From positions 1 through 60,290 of the IMG/VR virus record IMGVR_UViG_3300044833_000038: a stretch of DNA of 60,290 bases. One strand, 5' to 3'. Position numbers and translations under genes: made by a program. Source of the stretch: a virus. Positions within the stretch are counted from its first letter, which is position 1. The number at the start of each line of letters is the position of its first letter. The notes under the pieces were generated by a model. It was not told the origin of the DNA. It saw nothing but the letters and a program-made list of their open reading frames with translations, and searched no databases. Positions 1-8,830 of the stretch are shown piece by piece.

Positions 1-852
1 TCAGACGTAAACCCATTCGATGCGCACATACCCCGGCCCGCCAGCACCGCCAGCACCGGAGTTGTTGCCGTTCAACGATGCGCCGCCGCCGCCGCCAGCG
101 CCGTAGCCGAGTGGGGTTGCGCCGGCTTGGGGGGCACCGGATACAGTTGCGGCACCGCCGCCGCCACCAGCGCCCGGGTTTCCCGCCACGGCGGTACCCG
201 CACCCGGGGCCGCGCCGCCCACCACCCCACCGGCAAGGGCTCCGATGTTGTACAGGAACAGGTTGCCGCCTGTGCCTCCGTTGGCTGCCGCGTTGCCTGA
301 AGTGAGACCACCCCCAGCACCCCCGGCAGACGGTCCCCCGTTGAAGCTGTCAGCTCCGACACCGCCGACACCTCCCGTGACTGACGCCGAACCGCCGGGG
401 GCTGAGCCGCTGAATTGCCCACCACCGGGGTTGGCGCCCCCGGAACCGGTGCTAGCGGTACCGCCCGCCCCAGCACTACCAGAGGAACACAGCAAAGTAC
501 AGGAACCTGATACGAAAGTTGTGTTTCCGGGCTGGGTTCCGCCGTTGCCGACGGTGGAGTTGACAGTTTGAGCAACGCCACCAACACCAGCCGCGGGGAT
601 GGTGACAGCGTAGGTTGAACCCAAAACGGATACGGGCACGAAATGGTCGAAGACGGCTGCACTGCCTGACCCGCCCCCACCACCACATCGCACGGTGCTG
701 GTCAGACCTCGCATACCGGAGCCGCCGCCGGAGCCGGGGGCGATGATCGTGACCCTGGCGCCCTTAATCCCTGATGGGACTGTGACGGCGGAAACACTTG
801 TGGTGCCCGTGTATTCGATAATCGGTGACGCTCCGAGCTGTTTGCGGGCCAT
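1..852 (-). CDS. Glycine-rich minor tail protein (end of tail operon)
   Basis: About 283 residues, very Gly/Ala/Ser rich with repeated GGAGG and GAGGGGG runs and a C-terminus ending GPGYVRIEWVYV, the pattern of glycine-rich distal tail or fibre proteins of actinophages. The start chosen is the ATG at 850-852, which overlaps the stop of the upstream gene (ATGA). A longer open frame to 945 only runs into that neighbour. The gene closes the minor tail block. Its 3' end is present a second time at 60082-60290, so the next genes on the circle are the small membrane genes at the right end of the window. Role in adsorption is inferred from composition and position. Confidence 0.75.
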   Translation of the reverse strand: MARKQLGASPIIEYTGTTSVSAVTVPSGIKGARVTIIAPGSGGGSGMRGLTSTVRCGGGGGSGSAAVFDHFVPVSVLGSTYAVTIPAAGVGGVAQTVNSTVGNGGTQPGNTTFVSGSCTLLCSSGSAGAGGTASTGSGGANPGGGQFSGSAPGGSASVTGGVGGVGADSFNGGPSAGGAGGGLTSGNAAANGGTGGNLFLYNIGALAGGVVGGAAPGAGTAVAGNPGAGGGGGAATVSGAPQAGATPLGYGAGGGGGASLNGNNSGAGGAGGPGYVRIEWVYV

Positions 853-1646
853 CAGCCGAAGACGGTTACCCGGTAAGCGTTCGATGCCGGGGCGGTCGCG
901 AACGTCAGGGTGACCACCGATGTGCTGGTCTTGACGACGTCGCACTCTACTTCTTCGAACGTTGAAGCGTCGTGCACGCTGACGTGAATATCGCGGGTAC
1001 CCAGCGAATGAGTGACAGCGATCGCAGTGGTTGAGCCGTCCCCGATAGTGGAGGCGAACCTGCGGACCACCACTGTGCTGTCGGGGATGATCTGGTTACC
1101 GGACAGGGTTAGACCGGTGCCGAGGTTGGCGCGGAAGTCGCTGCCCACCAACTGGACACCAAGGCTGGCCGTGTAGACACCGCCGCCGCCGACCTGAGCC
1201 CACGTGGTAGCTGTGGTGCCGATGGTGATGATTCCGTTTGTCGTGTTGGTCCACGCCGTGTCCGCGAGGGTTGTCCCTTCCGACACCATCACTGTCGTAT
1301 TAGGGCCGAGCTCACTGCCGCCGTCTGCGTCTAGCGCGCGCGTAGGCGCACCGGAGGCGTTGACGGTGTAAATCCCGTTGTCCGCTCCGGTTGTCTGATT
1401 CTTCAACAGGATTCGGTCGCCGGTTGCCAATGTGACACCGTCAATGACCGAGGCGTTCGCATAAGCGGTGGACAGGGTTCCGTTAGCGGTAGTCGACGCT
1501 CGAACAGCTGGCTTCCACGCCAAGCCGTTGACTAGGTTATCAACATACGACTTGTTGGCCGCGTCGGTCGACGCCGACGGTGACGCCAGGTTGACAATCT
1601 TCTGGCTTGTGAGATCGATACCGTTGAGGAACTTACGTCCAGCCAT
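852..1646 (-). CDS. Minor tail protein
   Basis: 264 residues. It begins MAGRKFLNGIDLTSQKIVNL and contains DAANKSYVDNLVNGLAWKPAVRA, a motif seen in tail-fibre-like proteins of phages and prophages, followed by Thr/Ser-rich beta-type sequence and a C-terminal domain with IAVTHSLGTRDIHVSVHD. This resembles the tip domain found in phage tail appendages. It lies in the minor tail block and overlaps the next gene by ATGA. Structural role is well supported by context. The exact position in the virion is unknown. Confidence 0.7.
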   Translation of the reverse strand: MAGRKFLNGIDLTSQKIVNLASPSASTDAANKSYVDNLVNGLAWKPAVRASTTANGTLSTAYANASVIDGVTLATGDRILLKNQTTGADNGIYTVNASGAPTRALDADGGSELGPNTTVMVSEGTTLADTAWTNTTNGIITIGTTATTWAQVGGGGVYTASLGVQLVGSDFRANLGTGLTLSGNQIIPDSTVVVRRFASTIGDGSTTAIAVTHSLGTRDIHVSVHDASTFEEVECDVVKTSTSVVTLTFATAPASNAYRVTVFG

Positions 1647-1655
1647 GTGCTTCTC

Positions 1656-1991
1656 CTAAATGATTTCGGCTCGACCAGATTGAGGCGAGGCGAAGGTGAT
1701 GACAATCGTTGACGTGTCGGGTGTTTCGATATCGGCGTCAACGATCTCGTCGCCGACAACCACCGTGACGGCAGATGGGTAGCGGCCCAATGTGTTGGTG
1801 ATCGTCCAGGTCGCGGCCGGGCTACTTTGGGTGTAGGTGAATGCGCCGTCTCCGGCCGCGCCAGTTGGGCCGCGTGTGCCTACGACTGGTATCACGATCA
1901 GCGGCGACGGGGCCGCAGCTGGCGCGGCCAGGACGGGAACCTGCGCTGGTGCGACTTGAACCTGTGCGCCGTTCGGCAGCGGTAGTGTCAC
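1656..1991 (-). CDS. Small tail protein with short collagen-like stretch
   Basis: 111 residues. A Pro/Ala-rich N-terminus leads into a short Gly-X-Y stretch (GTRGPTGAAGDG) and a C-terminal beta-rich domain ending in VITFASPQSGRAEII. The C-terminal half resembles the last domain of the neighbouring 264-residue tail protein (TSVVTLTFATAP), so it may be a spliced-off tip module. It overlaps the preceding gene by 4 bases. No enzymatic motif is visible. Confidence 0.6.
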   Translation of the reverse strand: MTLPLPNGAQVQVAPAQVPVLAAPAAAPSPLIVIPVVGTRGPTGAAGDGAFTYTQSSPAATWTITNTLGRYPSAVTVVVGDEIVDADIETPDTSTIVITFASPQSGRAEII

Positions 1992-2350
1992 TTATCGACT
2001 CGGCTGACTGTGCCCAGCATGTAGGCGTAGGGGGGTATGCCGGGCTCGGTGAGAACTACCGTGGTGAGGGACTTGTCTGGTATTGCTTCGGCCCGGTCGG
2101 CTGCAATCCTGAAACTGATGATGTCGTCGGCAATCGACCCTGCCCATGAGTCGATGACGGTCCAGTCTGTGTAGTCAAGAGTGGTGTCCTGATTGGCGGG
2201 GTGAATGTCCATCACAACTGTTGTGCCGTCGGGATAGAGCGGCGAAGGGGAGCCCGCGACGGGTTCGATGTCGACGTTCCAACCTCCCGGCTTGGAGAGG
2301 ACGACGACGATCTTTATCGCCTGCCAGCCCAGTTTCGTTGGCGCTGCCAT
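1988..2350 (-). CDS. Small tail protein, LtfC-like beta-sandwich (tentative)
   Basis: 120 residues from the ATG at 2348-2350, which overlaps the upstream stop (ATGA). A GTG one codon earlier is possible. The sequence pattern (GWNVDIEPVAGSPSPLYPDG, then VVMDIHPAN and a C-terminal DKSLTTVVLTEPG) fits the small LtfC/Gp6-type beta-sandwich proteins of mycobacteriophage tails, but the assignment is from memory of the fold pattern. Confidence 0.55.
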   Translation of the reverse strand: MAAPTKLGWQAIKIVVVLSKPGGWNVDIEPVAGSPSPLYPDGTTVVMDIHPANQDTTLDYTDWTVIDSWAGSIADDIISFRIAADRAEAIPDKSLTTVVLTEPGIPPYAYMLGTVSRVDK

Positions 2351-2946
2351 CACGCCTGCTGATTCACGTCGATGACGTCACACACAGTGTCGGCGGCGTT
2401 GTAGATGGTGCGGACATACACGGTTTTGTTCGCCACCGTTGCCGTTGGCAGCGTTGTCCCGATGATCCGGAACGCGGCGTTCCACGTCAAAGTCTTGCTC
2501 GTGCCGTTGTCGCGGATGCGGAAGTCGAGCCGCTCCCCGTCGAGCAGATTGATCGGCGCGTTGATGGTCAGGTTCGCCGCTAGAGCGGTGAAGGCGTACA
2601 GGTCCGCGGCGGACTGATCGGGTGTCAGCGATGACGCCGACGCCGACGAGATGACGCGCGGTTTGATGCGCTTGTTAGTGAGGTTGTCGACGCTGTCACG
2701 ACCAACCAGGGTGTCGCTAGTTGTTGCTGGCAACACCAGTGTTTGAGTGCCCGTCGCCGCGCTGTTCGCCGACAGGTTCGCCAAAAATGTTGGCCCCCAC
2801 ATCTTAAGCACATAGGAGTACATGTTCACTATGCTGGAGCTTGCCCAAAAGTTCGACACACCAAGCGAATAGGTGTTATTCGCGGCGGGCTCGATATCCC
2901 CGGCGTGGTCCAGCGCCCACCGGTTCGTGAGCCAGTTCAATCCCAT
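2350..2946 (-). CDS. Minor tail protein
   Basis: 198 residues from the ATG at 2944-2946 (ATGA overlap with the upstream beta-helix gene); the open frame extends upstream but only as antisense-like Arg/His-rich sequence. It contains DSVDNLTNKRIKPRVISSAS, a linker motif frequent in phage tail and fibre proteins, and a C-terminal beta domain (LDFRIRDNGTSKTLTWNAAF) like a fibre-tip module. No catalytic motif. It probably sits at the tail tip with its neighbours. Confidence 0.65.
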   Translation of the reverse strand: MGLNWLTNRWALDHAGDIEPAANNTYSLGVSNFWASSSIVNMYSYVLKMWGPTFLANLSANSAATGTQTLVLPATTSDTLVGRDSVDNLTNKRIKPRVISSASASSLTPDQSAADLYAFTALAANLTINAPINLLDGERLDFRIRDNGTSKTLTWNAAFRIIGTTLPTATVANKTVYVRTIYNAADTVCDVIDVNQQA

Positions 2947-4934
2947 CAGGCACCTACCTTCAAAGTTGTCAGATGGCCCGCGACTTCCAGCTGCGCTTTC
3001 CCGGCCTGAATGTCGGTGCCGGAACTGATGGCGAGTTTCGCGACGATCGTGTTCGCCGACGTGGTGTAGGTCAGTCCCACCGTGGTTGAGCCGTGCTGAA
3101 CCGTCTCCAGCGTGGTGAGTGTGACGACGCCGGAGCCGTCGACCAACCACGCCACCTTCTGCGACGCAACGAAACCGCTGACACCGTTGTGGACCCCGGT
3201 CACCGCGACGTCGATAATGCCGCCGGTGAAGTTCGCGACACCGAACGTCCACAAAGCTGTCGGTGTGGACGTGACCGTCCAGTTGATCGGCCGCTGATAC
3301 GAGTAGTCGATAGCGGGCGAGTTCAATGCAGAGGTGTTGTCGGTGACCAAGGCCCCGTCACCGATGCGGGTTTGACGCGCCACCACGGAGCCACCCAACG
3401 CTGTCGACTCGAAATAGACGGGAACAACGTTGGTGCAATGCCACGTGTTGGGACCGATACTGACCGGCCCGGCCCCGTTACGCACCGACACACCACGCGT
3501 CACTGCATCAGCGCGAACAGTGTTGCCGTCGAAACGCAGATCATCGAACCCGGCGCCGAAGTCCACAATGGAGTCGGTTGTGGTGCCCAGAAACTCATTG
3601 TCCTGCACGTGAGCGAGGTTGACTGTGCCACCCGCGCCCAGACGCTGGAATCTCACGCATATCGCGCCACAGTTTTCGATGCTGTTGTCGGTGACGAACA
3701 GGTCGGAGGTGCCGATCCCGTTGGCCATCGCGAAATCCACACCGACAGCGAACTGTGCGCCCGCACTCGATCCTGCACCGTTTATCTTCGAGTGTGCCAG
3801 GCGGAAGCCGCCACCAGACTCCCAATGAATAGCCGCCGATACTGAAGCAGTGCGCGATGACCCTTGCGGGTCGAAAGTCGTGCCGTGAACAAGGGCGTCA
3901 CCGATGTCGGGCTGTGACGGGTTCGCGCAAAACAACCCGTAGCGTACCGGCGCACCGACGTAGGAGTCGTATATCTTCCAGCTGCCTTTTACGCTGTCCT
4001 CGATGCGGATGTTGTCGTAAAAGTTGTGCACCCAAACATGATTGATGCGCGCCTCCGAGCCATCAGTCATCTTGATGCCGTAACCGGATGTCGGGTTGAT
4101 ACCCCCGCTATTGACGATCATCAGGTTTTCCACCACACAACCGCCGCCGCCGATAGTGAGGGCTGTCGCATTCGCGGCGTTGCAGAACAGTTGGGTAGCA
4201 CCGAAATATGTTGCGTCCCCCCAACCGCCGACGCCGATCAGACGCACCTGCGGCTTGGTGAACGTCACCCCAGCGGCGGGGAGCGCGTAGGTGCCCCCTT
4301 GCAAGAGGATGTCCCCGCCCGTCGCGGGTAACGCGGTGTGGGCGGCAAGAATGTTGGCGGCGTCGGTGGCGGCCACACCAGTCGCGGCCGGGACTACCTG
4401 CACACCAAGGCGGAGCGCCTCGTCGCCCAGATAGGCCCGCGCCGTGGCCGCATCTGCGGCCGTGCTCAACGCTAAGCCGACTGTGGAGAACCCGGTGATC
4501 TGGTCAATGCCGAGCGTTCCCACAGGTACGGCGGTGATGTTCGGCACCGGCGCCAACTGATCCAGCGACCGGGCCACACCCGGCGCGGGCGCCTGGAAAG
4601 TCCACGTCGACAACTTGATTGTCTTGCCGCCCAACGTGGCGCTCCCCGGCACGACGGTCCACTGCACAGGACTAGTCAGATTCAACGCGGAATCGTTGGC
4701 GAGCAACATAATCCCCGGGTTAGTGCCGTCCTCACTGATCTGCCCGGACGGCAACACGGTGACGGTGCGCCATCCCACATAGAACAGGCCGCCCGAGGTG
4801 GGGATGCCCCGGTTGGTTGGAATGTTGGACTTCAGCACGATCTGCAGTCCTGTCAGGGCGGCTAACTGCTGGGCGGTCGGCGTTCCGAGCATCAGCTGGC
4901 CGGCTGTGCCGGTGAGGTGAAACTCTCCGGGCAT
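2946..4934 (-). CDS. Tail spike with right-handed beta-helix (pectate-lyase-like)
   Basis: 662 residues. Residues about 190-500 show the periodic short-strand pattern of a right-handed beta-helix, starting with ATDAANILAAHTALPATGG and ILLQGGTYALP, the usual entry to pectate-lyase-like tail spikes. Such proteins bind or cleave surface polysaccharide. No catalytic residues can be assigned with certainty. The N-terminal 190 residues are a separate beta-rich virion-attachment region. It stands next to a glycoside-hydrolase-like tail protein, so this tail tip may carry two carbohydrate-active modules. The stop overlaps the next start (ATGA). Confidence 0.75.
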   Translation of the reverse strand: MPGEFHLTGTAGQLMLGTPTAQQLAALTGLQIVLKSNIPTNRGIPTSGGLFYVGWRTVTVLPSGQISEDGTNPGIMLLANDSALNLTSPVQWTVVPGSATLGGKTIKLSTWTFQAPAPGVARSLDQLAPVPNITAVPVGTLGIDQITGFSTVGLALSTAADAATARAYLGDEALRLGVQVVPAATGVAATDAANILAAHTALPATGGDILLQGGTYALPAAGVTFTKPQVRLIGVGGWGDATYFGATQLFCNAANATALTIGGGGCVVENLMIVNSGGINPTSGYGIKMTDGSEARINHVWVHNFYDNIRIEDSVKGSWKIYDSYVGAPVRYGLFCANPSQPDIGDALVHGTTFDPQGSSRTASVSAAIHWESGGGFRLAHSKINGAGSSAGAQFAVGVDFAMANGIGTSDLFVTDNSIENCGAICVRFQRLGAGGTVNLAHVQDNEFLGTTTDSIVDFGAGFDDLRFDGNTVRADAVTRGVSVRNGAGPVSIGPNTWHCTNVVPVYFESTALGGSVVARQTRIGDGALVTDNTSALNSPAIDYSYQRPINWTVTSTPTALWTFGVANFTGGIIDVAVTGVHNGVSGFVASQKVAWLVDGSGVVTLTTLETVQHGSTTVGLTYTTSANTIVAKLAISSGTDIQAGKAQLEVAGHLTTLKVGA

Positions 4935-4958
4935 GTCAGCGCCCCCCTAGTTGTGTCG

Positions 4959-5516
4959 TCATGCGCCGGCCAGGTAGTGGTTCCAAGTGATTGTCAGAAC
5001 GTCTGAGGAGCCTTTCGAGCTGATACCCGTTATAGGCAGGCGTGAAATGGTGTTGGCCGCAGTGGAAGTCGCGTTGGTGGCGATGGTGTCGTTGACGATC
5101 ACAGCCTCAGTGATAGCCGACGTGGTCGTCGCCTGCCCGGCAGCATAGGTGCGTTTGTAGGTGATCTGCCGCGCGTCATAAGGGGTCACAGGTGCTGTCG
5201 CGGCCGGTTTCAGCGACGACTGCGGGAAGGTGGAATCGAACGCGAAATTGCTGCCCGACAGGTAGGTCGTCAGCGCGGCACCCGCGCCAGTCTTCGCGAT
5301 CGCATTCGCGCCTGAAGTCGCGCCAGTCCCGAGTCGGATACCTGTCGGCGCGGCGGGTGCGCCTGAGATGGCGGCTCCGCGTTCGTAGTACATCTGGTCG
5401 CCGACCTGGGTTACCAGGTTCTTACCCTCGAAGCGTTCGATCAGGTTGCCGTGTTCGTCGAAACGCTCCACGGTGACCATGCTGATGGCGGTGCTTTGCT
5501 CGTTCAGATCGGTCAT
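4959..5516 (-). CDS. Putative tail/virion protein
   Basis: 185 residues from the ATG at 5514-5516. This start is preceded by AGAGGAC at a good ribosome-binding distance, whereas the ATG 8 codons upstream overlaps the previous gene. The protein begins MTDLNEQSTAISMVTVERFDEHGN, is Ala/Thr rich and ends ITWNHYLAGA. It is conserved-looking but not assigned to a named family here. Its location inside the tail block argues for a structural role. Confidence 0.55.
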   Translation of the reverse strand: MTDLNEQSTAISMVTVERFDEHGNLIERFEGKNLVTQVGDQMYYERGAAISGAPAAPTGIRLGTGATSGANAIAKTGAGAALTTYLSGSNFAFDSTFPQSSLKPAATAPVTPYDARQITYKRTYAAGQATTTSAITEAVIVNDTIATNATSTAANTISRLPITGISSKGSSDVLTITWNHYLAGA

Positions 5517-5532
5517 TTTGCTGTCCTCTTTG

Positions 5533-7395
5533 TCAGGCATGGACGAGATCGATTGCGAGGGCGCTGTACAAGGTGAGGTAGGTAGAAGGGATTTCGGCCT
5601 CGACATTCAGCGCGCCTGGCGCGGTGCCGATGAGGATGAATCCGCCGTTCCCCCCCGTCCCCCCGATCGTGGCACCCCCGTGGTAGCGGACAGTCAACCC
5701 AGTCATTCCCGCGTTGAAGTCGCGGCTACCGCCGAAAAGGAACGCCACAATGTTGCCGGCGGATGAGTGGGCTACCAGATCAGGTGTGTTGCCGCCGGAC
5801 GCTGAGTGAACCGAGTACACGGTGCCGAACGCTGAAACACCGGAGCATAAAATCGAGTCGGCGGCGACTGAATCGAACTTCGTGACACCGTCGACGGTTT
5901 TCACTTCCGCGCTGAAGGTGTGGGCACCAGCTGTGGGCACCTTCGTTTTGATGACGCCGCCGACGATGGAGTCGACGAGCCCGAACAGATGGATTGAGCC
6001 TCGTTGGTTTGTGGTGCTGGCGATCTGAATCGATCCGAGTTTTGTCAGCGCGCCGTCAACACTCGATGACACCGTCCCCCCCGGTGGGCTGTACAGACTC
6101 CACGGTTTGGAATGGTCGGTCGAAGCGACTAAGCCCACGAGCAACGCACCGTTGGCGATCGCTGCGATGGTCTCGGTCCAGGTGATGGTGACGTCGAACG
6201 TGTCGCTAGTGGTATCGATATCGCCGGCACCCGAGGCGACGAAGGCCGCTCCGGTGGTTATCAGGTCGAACGTCGCATCATCGGTGGCATCGGCGACCTC
6301 AGCGCCCGGCGCATATAGCCCGGATGGCATTAGGTTGAACGTCGCCGAGTCCGTGGCATAGGCGACGTCGGCGATAGTCCCCGGGAATGCAGCGAACCCG
6401 GACACAACCGCTTTCTCAGCCTTGGGTGTGTAGTCGAAATGCGCCATGCCGTAATGCTTATTGGCCTTCTTGTTGGGCTGCTCCCAGTCGCGGTACATGA
6501 AGATCCACGTGGTCGGATAGATGACCCCAGCCGTGGCATACGGTTGCATCAGCGCCCACTGCGCGGCGACGTTGGCCGCCTGCTCAGCCTCGAGTTCGGC
6601 GTCCGTCACCGATAAACCGCCCGGGGATGTCATCGACTCGAATCCCCACTCGGTGCAATAGATCAGGGAGGAGTCGCTGTTGGTGTCCATGATGGCGCGG
6701 ATAGCTGTGATGTTTTTGAAGCTGAAGTTATCCGCCGACGGAACCATCGCAGTGAAGTGTGTATCCCGCATGTACGGGTGCATTGACAGGCCGTCGAACC
6801 AGCCCTGCGCGCCGCAGTTGTAGAACGCCTGCACCCACTGGACCGGTGCCAGCGACGCCCAACCGGTGCCGACGGCCATCAACGCCCCGGCCAGCACCGT
6901 CACGCTCGGCATCGCAGCCTTGATGGGGGTGTATGCGGCGCGCACGAACTCCAGATACTTCGACGGATCGGTGGGAGAACCGAAGTTCGCGATATCGTTT
7001 ACTTCATTTCCCAGCTCGATCCACCGGATACGCGACCCGGCGTAGCGTTGCGCTATCGCCCCGCACAGCAGCCCGTAATCGGCGGCGTTCGCCGGGGTGG
7101 CCGATATCCCTATCGGAAATATCGAGCGGCGCGGCTCGATGTTGAGGTTGATGTCGAGCCCCACGGCTTCGGCGGCGTTGACCGCGTAATCCAGGTTGCC
7201 CCACACGTATTTGGATTGCACACCGTGCGCGGTCCGGTTGGGGTCCAACTGCACCCACAGGCAGTCCATGCTGATCGAGTTCGCGCCGATCGCCTTGATC
7301 TCCTGCATGATGCGTGTCACATCAGCAGGGTTGTCGGCGCCTTGAGTGCCCCACGGCAGCTCAGACTGGCGGATACCGAAATTCAGGCTCGTCAT
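5533..7395 (-). CDS. Tail protein with clan GH-A glycoside hydrolase domain
   Basis: 620 residues. Residues about 1-350 look like a TIM-barrel glycosidase of clan GH-A (GH5/GH39-like). There is a strand-4 Asn-Glu in RWIELGNEVND (acid/base candidate E131), a His in LSMHPYMR (H206), and a strand-7 glutamate in YCTEWGFES (nucleophile candidate E249). The C-terminal part is beta-rich and probably anchors the domain in the tail. It is an intact enzyme by motif, suggesting hydrolysis of a host envelope glycan such as arabinogalactan, glucan or capsule; the substrate is unknown. Overlaps the upstream gene by ATGA. Confidence 0.7.
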   Translation of the reverse strand: MTSLNFGIRQSELPWGTQGADNPADVTRIMQEIKAIGANSISMDCLWVQLDPNRTAHGVQSKYVWGNLDYAVNAAEAVGLDINLNIEPRRSIFPIGISATPANAADYGLLCGAIAQRYAGSRIRWIELGNEVNDIANFGSPTDPSKYLEFVRAAYTPIKAAMPSVTVLAGALMAVGTGWASLAPVQWVQAFYNCGAQGWFDGLSMHPYMRDTHFTAMVPSADNFSFKNITAIRAIMDTNSDSSLIYCTEWGFESMTSPGGLSVTDAELEAEQAANVAAQWALMQPYATAGVIYPTTWIFMYRDWEQPNKKANKHYGMAHFDYTPKAEKAVVSGFAAFPGTIADVAYATDSATFNLMPSGLYAPGAEVADATDDATFDLITTGAAFVASGAGDIDTTSDTFDVTITWTETIAAIANGALLVGLVASTDHSKPWSLYSPPGGTVSSSVDGALTKLGSIQIASTTNQRGSIHLFGLVDSIVGGVIKTKVPTAGAHTFSAEVKTVDGVTKFDSVAADSILCSGVSAFGTVYSVHSASGGNTPDLVAHSSAGNIVAFLFGGSRDFNAGMTGLTVRYHGGATIGGTGGNGGFILIGTAPGALNVEAEIPSTYLTLYSALAIDLVHA

Positions 7396-8417
7396 TGTGG
7401 TGCTGCTGTAAGCCAGTCGTAGAACGTGAACTCGGTGATGGAGAAGCCGCGGTGGCTGGCGTCGTTCAAACCGTTCAGCGTCACCCCGACATGCTGATAG
7501 GTGGCCGTGCCGTCGTGGATGACGCTGTTGCCTGCGTCATTCCAGCGCAGCGGGACGATCTCGGCGCCGTTGAGGAACACGTGAAAGGTGTTGGAAGTAG
7601 GGGATGTGTCGTCGTACGGTTCGTAGCGGATCTCCCAGAACGTGTTGTCAGGGATCCGCATCTGCAGAGATGTTCGCGACACAACACCGGTCGTCGGCCC
7701 GGTTCCTGTCACGACGGCGACGGTGTCCGCACCGTTGGACGTCGGGTTCAGTTCCAGGGCGGCCCAGTTCGTCATCGCCGTGTTGGAGCAGATGTGCACG
7801 CGGGTCTGGCCGGGCCTCTTGGCTTTGACCGCGATACCCGCGCCCTGGCGGTCGGTCCCTGGCGAAGTGTTATAGATGGCCGCAGCGGTTGCCGCAGCCG
7901 TCCACGCGCCCCAACCGGTCGGGCTGACTGTGCCCACAACCGGGACCAGATTGGTTGTGTTCGTGCAGTTATCAGTGACAGGGTTCAGCGTGTTGGACTT
8001 GGCCTCCAGCGCGGCGATGCGCGCCGCCATATCGCTGAAGTCACCCTCTACCTTCTGGGCGAGGTTGCTGATGAACTGCAACGGGCTATCGAGCGTGTCC
8101 ACCAGCTGCTTGAGCGCATCCGGGATCGACGAGAAGTCGGTGGCCAGCGCGCCGAACGGCGCCAGGATCTTGGCGACCATGGAGAACACCAGCCCGGGGA
8201 TTCCTGCGAGGCCGCCGAACACCTGCGACAGCACCCCAGTCGGATTCGAGAACACCGAAGTCCCGTTGGTGATGTACTTCGCCTTGTACGCGGCGACGAC
8301 GGTGGCCTGATCGTTGCCGACAAGGTCAGCGACCGAGGTGGGACTGTTCCCGTTGGCGGAGACGATGAACGGCAACGCTGTGGTGTCGACACTGGCGCCC
8401 ATATCCGGGAGCGTCAT
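7392..8417 (-). CDS. Minor tail protein
   Basis: 341 residues. The N-terminal third is hydrophobic and helical (VFGGLAGIPGLVFSMVAKILAP) with a coiled-coil-like stretch (SDMAARIAALEAKSNTL). The C-terminal half is a concanavalin-like beta domain (TFWEIRYEPYDD, HVFLNGAEIVPLRWNDAGN) common in mycobacteriophage minor tail proteins. Overlaps both neighbours by 4 bases. Adsorption or baseplate role inferred from position. Confidence 0.7.
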   Translation of the reverse strand: MTLPDMGASVDTTALPFIVSANGNSPTSVADLVGNDQATVVAAYKAKYITNGTSVFSNPTGVLSQVFGGLAGIPGLVFSMVAKILAPFGALATDFSSIPDALKQLVDTLDSPLQFISNLAQKVEGDFSDMAARIAALEAKSNTLNPVTDNCTNTTNLVPVVGTVSPTGWGAWTAAATAAAIYNTSPGTDRQGAGIAVKAKRPGQTRVHICSNTAMTNWAALELNPTSNGADTVAVVTGTGPTTGVVSRTSLQMRIPDNTFWEIRYEPYDDTSPTSNTFHVFLNGAEIVPLRWNDAGNSVIHDGTATYQHVGVTLNGLNDASHRGFSITEFTFYDWLTAAPQ

Positions 8418-8830
8418 GCCTCGAAGTCCTCAGGCTTGGCCGCGTCCATCCGCGCATTGGCTTCGGCGTTCGTCGCCTGATGCGCGGCCAGCGCCTCAGC
8501 CGCGAACACGCGCCGCTGCTCATCGGTCAGACCGTCGACACCGCCCGCCGCGTCGATGCGCGCCGCCAGATCAGGGTTGGCCTGGCGCAGCATGTCCAGC
8601 ATCGCCGCCTTCACCCCGGGCGGCGCCTTCTTCACCACCGTCTGCGGGGCGTGATTGCCCATCGCCTTGGGGCCTTCGCGCTGCAGCTCGAGCGTGGCCA
8701 GCTCGGGATGCACCCGCACACCCAGCCCGTGGAGTTTGTCGGCGATCATCGCGCGCGCCGGCGGCGGCAGAAACCACAACACATCAGCCAGCGCGCGGAC
8801 ATCAATGACCCTCGCGGACAATTCGACCAT
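8414..8830 (-). CDS. Tail-block protein of unknown function
   Basis: 138 residues, mostly helical and Ala rich, with FLPPPARAMIADKLHGLGVRVHPELA in the first half and a C-terminal charged helix (DEQRRVFAAEALAAHQATNAEA). Proteins of this type sit between minor tail genes in many mycobacteriophages. No enzymatic motif is visible. Four-base overlaps on both sides make it certain to be translated with the tail operon. Confidence 0.6.
   Translation of the reverse strand: MVELSARVIDVRALADVLWFLPPPARAMIADKLHGLGVRVHPELATLELQREGPKAMGNHAPQTVVKKAPPGVKAAMLDMLRQANPDLAARIDAAGGVDGLTDEQRRVFAAEALAAHQATNAEANARMDAAKPEDFEA

Noticed and set aside
7314-8480. Large plus-strand ORF (388 codons)
   Set aside because: Antisense to two minor tail genes; composition is that of a shadow frame in GC-rich DNA.
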